From the NCBI GenBank assembly GCA_964591245.1, contig CAZPZZ010000110.1:1-13999 (forward strand): 13,999 nt of DNA, read 5' to 3'. The notes under the pieces are model-generated. The model worked only from the letters and a program-made list of their open reading frames with translations, did no database searches and was not told where the DNA came from. The position numbers and the translations under genes were made by a program. How positions within the stretch are numbered: position 1 is the stretch's first letter; each line of letters opens with the position of its first letter. Of the stretch, positions 6,878 to 11,988 are shown one piece after another. The stretch comes from CAZPZZ01 sp964591245. GTDB taxonomy: Bacteria > Acidobacteriota > Vicinamibacteria > Vicinamibacterales > UBA8438.

Positions 6878-7235
6878 CGCACCATCGGCTGGATCTGCTT
6901 GTGACCTACCATTGCCTGGCGGCGGCCATCTCGGTGGCCACGCCGGGCCCTTCCTCATTGGGTTCTCTACTTGCAGCGCGTTTGACAACTTTCGATCGTC
7001 GTCATTACTGTGCTGGATGAGTTTCATCGCGTGGCGGCTGGGATTGACGGCGATAGATTCGTCTGGGGGCGCCGAGGTCCCGCCGGGGTGGGCTCCAGAG
7101 CAGTTTTCGAGTACCTCTCTATTGGTCTTCTATGTCGGTTCACGAGCAATCACGTGGTTCATCGGGTGCAGGTTCTGCGGACGGGATCGGGTACCCGTCG
7201 TCGTGTCCGGTGGTTACCGAGAAAGACGTATATGA
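6831..7235 (+). CDS. Doubtful hypothetical ORF ending in ATGA overlap with the aldolase
   Basis: An open frame of about 134 codons runs from a TTG at 6831 (or ATG at 6840) to the TGA at 7233-7235. The TGA overlaps the aldolase ATG as ATGA, and a GGAAGGA stretch lies just before the TTG. These two features would suit a translationally coupled upstream gene. Against this, the product is not recognisable and is rich in Ser, Cys, Trp and Gly. It contains no lysine, and the third-position GC bias is weak. It has no clear signal peptide or membrane segment. It is kept only as a low-confidence candidate; chance is the more likely explanation. Confidence 0.15.
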   Translation: MTSMSFGPVEVDSQSTAPSAGSACDLPLPGGGHLGGHAGPFLIGFSTCSAFDNFRSSSLLCWMSFIAWRLGLTAIDSSGGAEVPPGWAPEQFSSTSLLVFYVGSRAITWFIGCRFCGRDRVPVVVSGGYRERRI

Positions 7236-8131
7236 CGATGACAGGTGTGTTTGCACCAATTCCAACGCCCTTTACCGAAAGCGGGGAACTCGACCTTTCG
7301 GGCTGGCGTCGCAATGTGGAACGTTGGATGAGTACGCCGCTCCATGGAGTGGTCGTTCTGGGTACGAACGGCGAAGCCCCGCTGGTGGATGATGCCGAGG
7401 CTGACCAGCTGATCGAGGCCGCGCGCGCGCGAGTACCGTCGGACCGGCGCCTAATTGCGGGAACCGGTCGACAGTCCACGCGAGCGACAATCAGCGCTTC
7501 GAAAAGGGCGGCCGCCGCCGGAGCTGACGCCGTGCTGGTGCGCACGCCTTCGGTCTTCAAGAGTCAGCTCACGACGTCAGCGTTTATCACCCATTACAGT
7601 GCTGTAGCCGATGCCTCGCCCGTGCCAGTAATTCTGTACAACTTTACGGCGTTCACAGGTCTTACGTTACCGGTTCAGGCTGTTGCGACATTGGCGACGC
7701 ACGGGAACATTATCGGGATCAAGGAATCCGGCCCAGACATGAGCTACGTCGGAGATCTGGTAGAAACAGCGTCAGCCGAATTTTCGGTGCTCGTCGGTTC
7801 GGCCCCGACATTCTTCACAAGTCTCATGCTTGGAGCTCAAGGTGGGGTGCTTGCTCTGGCCAGCGTGGCGCCGGAGGCCTGTGTGCAAATTTACGAGTTA
7901 GTTCTGGCTGGACGGCACAAGGAGGCCAGGGCACTTCAGCGCCACGTGATTCCGTTGGCCAAGTTAATTACATCGGTGTACGGCATTCCTGGCCTCAAGG
8001 CAGCACTGGCGGAGGTGGGATATGTTGGTGGTGTTCCGCGTCCCCCCCTTTCGCCGGCTACGGATACCGCCATCAGCCAGATACGGCAGGCGATCGAACG
8101 ATTGACGCTTCACACCGATACGGTGATCTGA
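7232..8131 (+). CDS. DapA-superfamily aldolase, 4-hydroxy-2-oxoglutarate aldolase-like
   Basis: A 299-residue class I (Schiff-base) aldolase of the DHDPS/N-acetylneuraminate lyase superfamily. Visible sites are GTNGEAP (44-50), Y136 in VILYNFTAFTG, and K164 in IIGIKESG, the expected Schiff-base lysine. The Arg that in E. coli DapA binds the semialdehyde carboxylate (YNVPSRTG) is Phe here (F141), which argues against a true dihydrodipicolinate synthase. The resemblance is closest to HOGA1-type enzymes: GTGRQSTRATIS, ITHYSAVADASPVPVILYN, VYGIPGLKAAL. These split 4-hydroxy-2-oxoglutarate into pyruvate and glyoxylate in hydroxyproline breakdown. The start at ATG 7232 (or 7238) follows GAGAAAGA. 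The frame extends upstream to 7010, but those codons are not family-like. The M48 gene follows 52 bases downstream and may share the transcript. Confidence 0.88.
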   Translation: MTMTGVFAPIPTPFTESGELDLSGWRRNVERWMSTPLHGVVVLGTNGEAPLVDDAEADQLIEAARARVPSDRRLIAGTGRQSTRATISASKRAAAAGADAVLVRTPSVFKSQLTTSAFITHYSAVADASPVPVILYNFTAFTGLTLPVQAVATLATHGNIIGIKESGPDMSYVGDLVETASAEFSVLVGSAPTFFTSLMLGAQGGVLALASVAPEACVQIYELVLAGRHKEARALQRHVIPLAKLITSVYGIPGLKAALAEVGYVGGVPRPPLSPATDTAISQIRQAIERLTLHTDTVI

Positions 8132-8166
8132 CGTATTCGTGCAGGTGCAGTTCATCCATCAACGTG

Positions 8167-8173
8167 TAAGGAG
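8167..8173 (+). promoter_or_regulatory. Ribosome binding site fixing the M48 start
   Basis: TAAGGAG ends 10 bases before the ATG at 8184. It favours that start over the earlier in-frame ATG at 8139, which would put 15 untypical residues before the signal peptide. Confidence 0.65.
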
Positions 8174-8183
8174 TCCCAGAAGT

Positions 8184-9641
8184 ATGGGTACCGGGAAGAT
8201 ACTTGGTTGGTGCTGGGTGCCAGTGTTGCTGTTCGTTGTCTGCGGTTGTGCGAGTAATCCTGTGACGGGGCAACGCGAGTTCGTCATGATCAGTGAATCG
8301 CAGGAAATTGCAATGGGCCGTGAGGCCGACGTGCAGATTCGGGAGCAGATGGGGCTCTATGACGATGAGGAATTGCAGCGCTACGTGGAGAGGATTGGTC
8401 TTGAGATGGCTAGTCGTTCCCACCGTCCCGACCTACCCTGGAGCTTTGCCGTCGTCGACTCGCCGGTGGTGAACGCGTTTGCGGTGCCGGGAGGTTTTAT
8501 TTATCTGACCCGGGGCATCATGGCGTATCTGGATGACGAGTCCGATCTCGCGGGGGTGTTAGGTCATGAGATCGGACACGTGACGGCCCGGCACTCGGTC
8601 CAGGCGATTACACGAGCTGGCGGCGCACAACTGGGGCTCGCCATCGGCGGTATCGTTTCGCCTACCGCTCGTTCGTTGGGAGGATTGGCCGAGATCGGGC
8701 TCGGCGTCCTCTTTCTTCGGTATGGACGAGATGCTGAACTTCAGTCGGATCGTCTCGGGGCCGAGTACGCAGTGGCGAGTGGTTGGGATCCGAACGGGGT
8801 TCGAGACATGTTAACCACGTTGTCCCGTTTGAGTGAGGGCTCGGACCGTGGTGTCCCCAGTTGGATGTCCACCCATCCTGACGCGGCGGATCGGGTTGTG
8901 CTTGTTGGCCCAACGTTGTCGGAGTTGGAGGCGACCACCAGCTTCGACGGGCTCAGGGTGAACCGGCGACGGTATCTTGACCAGGTCGATGGAATCGTGT
9001 TCGGCGACAACCCTGAACAGGGGGTGGTCCGCGGCAATGATTTCCTTCACCCTGTGTTGCGCTTTGCGGTGCGATTTCCGGAGGGATGGGAAATCACCAA
9101 CATGCCGACTCAGGTTGTCGCGCAGCCGTCCAGTGCTGAGGTGTCCATGGTGTTGCGACAGGTGAGTGCCCCAGAGACGCGTGACTTGGAGCGTCTGGCG
9201 GTGGATGACATGCGCGAAAGTGGTTTCCAGCTCGGTTCTGGTGACTACACGATCATCGGGGGGCTCGATGCGTTCTTGGGTTCATTCACCGGGGAGACAG
9301 ATGCTGGCGAGCAGGCGTCTATTCGTCTCGCCTATATCGACCACGGAGGGACGGTGTACGCCCTTGGTGGCATAGCCCAGTCCGAAGCCTATGGTCGCGT
9401 TGAATCCGAGTTCAATAGAACGATTCGGAGCTTTCGCCGCCTCAATGCCGCCCAGGTCGAGGGCATACGGCCTAACCGGATTCGTATTTACACGGTGCGT
9501 GAGAGAGACAGTTGGCAGTCTATTGCTCAGAACGCGGCGAAGAGTCTCGTGCCGGCCGACACGTTGGCGTTCATGAACGGATTCTTCGTCGATGAGCAGC
9601 CTTTGTCCGGCGATCTGATCAAGGTAGTCGCGGAAGGGTAG
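8184..9641 (+). CDS. M48 family metalloprotease lipoprotein
   Basis: A 485-residue protein from the ATG at 8184. Residues 1-22 are a lipoprotein signal peptide (VPVLLFVVCGC, C22), followed by ASNPVTGQREFVMISESQE, which is typical of bacterial M48 lipoproteins. The zinc site is complete: HEIGH at 128-132, third ligand E185 in RDAELQSDRLG, and the conserved STHPDAADR at about 229-237. The core ends near residue 250. A C-terminal region of about 230 residues follows, with a beta-rich part and a final YTVRERDSWQSIAQ... segment that resembles a LysM-like end domain. Relatives such as BepA and LoiP act in outer-membrane protein quality control in the periplasm. This gene is less close to those and gets no symbol. 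Its last 23 bases overlap the convergent NlpC/P60 gene. Confidence 0.93.
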   Translation: MGTGKILGWCWVPVLLFVVCGCASNPVTGQREFVMISESQEIAMGREADVQIREQMGLYDDEELQRYVERIGLEMASRSHRPDLPWSFAVVDSPVVNAFAVPGGFIYLTRGIMAYLDDESDLAGVLGHEIGHVTARHSVQAITRAGGAQLGLAIGGIVSPTARSLGGLAEIGLGVLFLRYGRDAELQSDRLGAEYAVASGWDPNGVRDMLTTLSRLSEGSDRGVPSWMSTHPDAADRVVLVGPTLSELEATTSFDGLRVNRRRYLDQVDGIVFGDNPEQGVVRGNDFLHPVLRFAVRFPEGWEITNMPTQVVAQPSSAEVSMVLRQVSAPETRDLERLAVDDMRESGFQLGSGDYTIIGGLDAFLGSFTGETDAGEQASIRLAYIDHGGTVYALGGIAQSEAYGRVESEFNRTIRSFRRLNAAQVEGIRPNRIRIYTVRERDSWQSIAQNAAKSLVPADTLAFMNGFFVDEQPLSGDLIKVVAEG

Positions 9642-10173
9642 GATGTCGAGATTCGTCGGGTGAGGGCAGAACCCGTCGTGCGCCGAGGAATCGCCGCGCC
9701 CAGTAACGTGAGCTCAATCGCTCGACGCGGACGTGCCCACGTTCGGACGGCGCATGCACAAATTCGTCTGGGCCGATCGCGAGGGCTACGTGCGAGGCCC
9801 CAGGTGCCACGGTTTGGAAGAACAATAAGTCCCCAGGTGCGATCTGGTCTGTGCGAACCGGCACGCCAACTCGATATTGGGCTCTCGCTGTCCGTGGGAG
9901 TTGAATCCCGTGTTTGCGGAATACGTAGTACGTGAGTCCACTGCAGTCAAATCCAGTGGGTGTCTCCCCCCCATCGATAAACGGAACCCCTTGGTAATCT
10001 AGCGCGGTCGATGCGATGGTGGTCGAAGCTGCCGTGGGCGGGGTAATAACGCTCGCCGCGGGTGGCGCGCTGACATGTGGTCGTACTCGCGGAAAAGGTT
10101 GTGGGATGGCGCCAGAGCGAGACGCGCAACCGGTTGTCAGCAACGCCAGTGCACACCAGAACAGCGGACGCAT
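9619..10173 (-). CDS. NlpC/P60 family lipoprotein (probable peptidoglycan endopeptidase)
   Basis: A 184-residue protein from the ATG at 10173. Residues 1-16 form a short lipoprotein signal peptide (MRPLFWCALALLTTGC, C16; Thr at -3 is less usual). A Pro/Ala/Thr-rich linker (about 20-55) follows, then the NlpC/P60 domain. The catalytic residues are visible: C77 in TGFDCSGLTYYVF, H128 in SHVALAIG and H140 in FVHAPS. GDLLFF precedes the first His as in the family. Such enzymes cut peptidoglycan stem peptides, usually between D-Glu and the diamino acid, in the periplasm. The frame also opens at an ATG at 10239, but that codon overlaps a -10-like box and lacks a ribosome site. The gene is convergent with the M48 protease and overlaps its end by 23 bases. 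Confidence 0.92.
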   Translation of the reverse strand: MRPLFWCALALLTTGCASRSGAIPQPFPRVRPHVSAPPAASVITPPTAASTTIASTALDYQGVPFIDGGETPTGFDCSGLTYYVFRKHGIQLPRTARAQYRVGVPVRTDQIAPGDLLFFQTVAPGASHVALAIGPDEFVHAPSERGHVRVERLSSRYWARRFLGARRVLPSPDESRHPTLPRLP

Positions 10174-10227
10174 GACTCGATTGATATCGACGGAAGTGCT
10201 GAGCGACCAAGGCAAGGAGTGAATTCT

Positions 10228-10233
10228 ACTATA
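10228..10233 (-). promoter_or_regulatory. Possible -10 box for the NlpC/P60 gene
   Basis: On the minus strand TATAGT (five of six to consensus) lies just inside the longest open frame. It is preceded by an A-rich stretch but no good -35. Use of this box would start the transcript near 10221, below the ATG at 10239, and so supports the shorter start at 10173. Confidence 0.35.
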
Positions 10234-10272
10234 AGACATTTATTTTTCAATGGTTTACATGGTTTTGGTGGC

Positions 10273-10301
10273 TTGACATTAAAAATGCCCTCGGTCACAA
10301 T
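10273..10301 (+). promoter_or_regulatory. Sigma-70-type promoter for the HNH nuclease gene
   Basis: A perfect -35 TTGACA (10273-10278) is followed after exactly 17 bases by CACAAT (10296-10301), a four-of-six -10. A transcript would begin near 10308 and give an 18-base leader before the ATG at 10326. This is the best promoter match in the window. It lies between divergent genes in a locally AT-rich stretch. Confidence 0.55.
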
Positions 10302-10325
10302 GAATCCACGAGTCCTGGCGAATTC

Positions 10326-10835
10326 ATGGAGCGCACCCTGCTGCTCAACGCCACCTACGAGCCTCTCAAGGTTGTCGATTGGCGTCGAGCGATCACTTTG
10401 TGGTGTCAGGACAAGGTAGAAGTCCTCTCTGTCTACGAACGAGACGTGCGTTCCGTGTCATTGGTGGTGAAGCTGCCTTCTGTGATTCGTTTGCGCGAGT
10501 ACGTCTCGATCAAAAGGCGTTTCAATCTGGTGCCATTCTCCCGCGCGAACATCTATGCTCGCGATGACCATACCTGCCAGTACTGTGGGAAGCGATTTTC
10601 GGCCGATCATCTGACGTTCGATCATATGATTCCGGTGCGTTACGGAGGTCGGAAGCATTGGGAGAATATCGTCACGTCGTGTGTTGCTTGCAACCGGCGC
10701 AAGGGGGGGAGAACTCCTACGGAGGCCGGAATGCCGGTCATTCGCGCGCCACGTCGGCCATTCCGTCCCGCGACGGTGCGGGTAGCCATTGGTCCGCGTG
10801 ATACGCCGGAAAGTTGGCGCCACTACCTCTATTGA
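10326..10835 (+). CDS. HNH endonuclease family protein
   Basis: A 169-residue protein. The N-terminal third (LLLNATYEPLKVVDWRRAIT) is the usual opening of a widespread bacterial HNH subfamily. The nuclease core spans about residues 76-128: CQYC (84-87), then the catalytic DH (D99-H100) in LTFDHMIPVRYGG, N114 in HWENIVTSC, and CVAC (119-122) followed by NRRKGG. The four Cys should hold a structural zinc, and the His is expected to bind a catalytic metal. No domain beyond the nuclease was seen and no partner such as a methylase or helicase is present, so the target is unknown. These stand-alone genes are common on chromosomes. The start is preceded by no clear Shine-Dalgarno. The family's usual N terminus begins about here, which supports this ATG. 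Confidence 0.93.
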   Translation: MERTLLLNATYEPLKVVDWRRAITLWCQDKVEVLSVYERDVRSVSLVVKLPSVIRLREYVSIKRRFNLVPFSRANIYARDDHTCQYCGKRFSADHLTFDHMIPVRYGGRKHWENIVTSCVACNRRKGGRTPTEAGMPVIRAPRRPFRPATVRVAIGPRDTPESWRHYLY

Positions 10836-10925
10836 AACTTTATCTGCCGTGCTGCAACGCCGGGCTTCCGCACAAGTAGTCGTCTTGGAAATGACCAGGG
10901 TTGTGCGCTAGTCTTTCCCCTCGTT

Positions 10926-10938
10926 CAGTGCTGCACTG
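10926..10938. promoter_or_regulatory. 13-base palindrome upstream of the TIG/propeller gene
   Basis: CAGTGC-T-GCACTG is a perfect dyad with 6-base arms around one base, ending 11 bases before the ATG at 10950. The centre is too tight for an RNA hairpin, so a dimeric DNA-binding protein is the natural reading. It does not match the classic LexA boxes (CTGT-N8-ACAG, GAAC-N4-GTTC, GTTC-N7-GTTC). Confidence 0.4.
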
Positions 10939-10949
10939 TCACGTCATTC

Positions 10950-11966
10950 ATGTTGCCTCCAGCTCATTCTCGTATTGTTTCCGTGGACCCGCTGGCTGCG
11001 GTTGCGGGCGGCCGTGTGTGTGTCCGAGGAAGTGACATTGGGGCAGGCGACCGCCTGCCGGTCATCACGATTGGCGGCCTACCGGCACGGGTTGTCTCCT
11101 GTAGTTCTGACGCCGTCGCGTGTCTGGTGCCGGAAGAGAGCCGGGGAGGGGAGACCTCGATCCGTCTGGATACTGCGCCGGGTGAGACGGTATTGTTGGA
11201 GGTGGGGGTTCCCGTCGCCACAGACCTGCACCAGGTGGATAGTCCGGCGATCGGCCGAGACGGGACCCTCTTCCTGACCCACAGCGGGACACGGGGGGAT
11301 TCATCGCCGGCGACGGTGTTTCGTATTGGTCCGGATGGTTTCCGCGAGCCTTTCGTCACCGGGCTTACGAACCCGACGTCGCTCGCCATCGGTCCTGACG
11401 GTCAACTCTATGTCTCGAGCCGTTTTGACGGCACGGTGTTCAGGGTTGATGATGACGGCGATTTTCACCAGGTCGCTACAGACCTCGGTGTGGCCTGCGG
11501 GTTGGCCTTCGACGATGATGGGATGCTCTACGTAGGGGATCGGACGGGGACGGTGTTCGTGGTCTCGCCCGAGGGCACCGTGGCTCCCTTTGCGACTCTC
11601 CCCCCGAGTGTTGCTGCATTCCATTTGGCGATGGCTCCGGGCGGAGATCTTTTTGTTAGCGTTCCCACGCTTGGAACTCGGGATGTGGTGTATCGTGTCG
11701 ACTCGTCTGGAGAGGCGACGGTAGCACAGGACGGTTTCGGCCGACCGCAGGGACTCGCCGTTGATCGGCAAGGGACACTCTATGTGGTGGAGGCGCTAGC
11801 CGGTGTGAGTGGGCTCCATCGGGTGAGTACTGCTGGCGTCCAGCAGATTGTGGCTGCACCCTCACTTGTTGGTGTGGCGTTGGGGCCGTCTGGGGAAGCG
11901 GTGGTCGTGTCTGCCGATACGGCGTATCGGTTCGATCACTTGCCAGAGCCAGCGATGACGGCCTGA
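10950..11966 (+). CDS. TIG-like domain plus six-bladed beta-propeller (NHL/SMP-30-like) protein
   Basis: A 338-residue protein. Residues about 5-87 look like an IPT/TIG Ig-like domain (VRGSDIGAG, GGLPARVVSCSSDAVACLVP). Six repeats of the form [IL]A-x-x-x-x-G-x-LYV...V[FY]RV-x-x-x-G then follow near residues 100, 145, 184, 227, 269 and 308. Examples are LAIGPDGQLYVSSRFDGTVF, LAFDDDGMLYVGDRTGTVFV and LAVDRQGTLYVVEA. Six such repeats make a complete NHL or SMP-30-type propeller. No signal peptide or lipobox is present, so it looks cytosolic, which is unusual for TIG domains. No catalytic metal site of gluconolactonases was identified, so no enzyme activity is claimed. uvrA begins 22 bases downstream, so the two are probably co-transcribed. 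No Shine-Dalgarno is seen before the start. Confidence 0.8.
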   Translation: MLPPAHSRIVSVDPLAAVAGGRVCVRGSDIGAGDRLPVITIGGLPARVVSCSSDAVACLVPEESRGGETSIRLDTAPGETVLLEVGVPVATDLHQVDSPAIGRDGTLFLTHSGTRGDSSPATVFRIGPDGFREPFVTGLTNPTSLAIGPDGQLYVSSRFDGTVFRVDDDGDFHQVATDLGVACGLAFDDDGMLYVGDRTGTVFVVSPEGTVAPFATLPPSVAAFHLAMAPGGDLFVSVPTLGTRDVVYRVDSSGEATVAQDGFGRPQGLAVDRQGTLYVVEALAGVSGLHRVSTAGVQQIVAAPSLVGVALGPSGEAVVVSADTAYRFDHLPEPAMTA

Positions 11967-11988
11967 TTCAGAACGAAGTCACTGCCCG

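Larger units (their letters stand above)
6358..7231. other. Long gap without a convincing gene, AT-rich island inside
   Basis: This 874-base stretch separates the divergent AbgT and aldolase genes and is by far the longest gap in the window. About 6616-6760 is clearly AT-rich against GC-rich surroundings and has stops in all plus frames near 6690-6740. It holds a 36-base imperfect dyad (6625-6660) and a weaker ATTCA/TGAAT dyad (6677-6700). From about 6770 GC content returns to normal, with two tidy hairpins (6822-6848 and 6861-6877) and one unrecognised open frame. A weak promoter-like pair, TTGATT and TACAGA with a 16-base spacer, reads toward the aldolase near 6733-6760. No tRNA, tmRNA, RNase P or SRP RNA motif was recognised. 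Confidence 0.6.

Noticed and set aside
7010..7231. 74-codon N-terminal extension of the aldolase frame
   Set aside because: The family begins at GVFAPIPTPF; the extension is Arg-rich and unrecognisable, and a start at 7232 gives the usual length of about 300 residues.
10836..10949. Possible promoter TTGGAA / TAGTCT before the propeller gene
   Set aside because: Only four and three of six consensus matches with an 18-base spacer, which is expected by chance.
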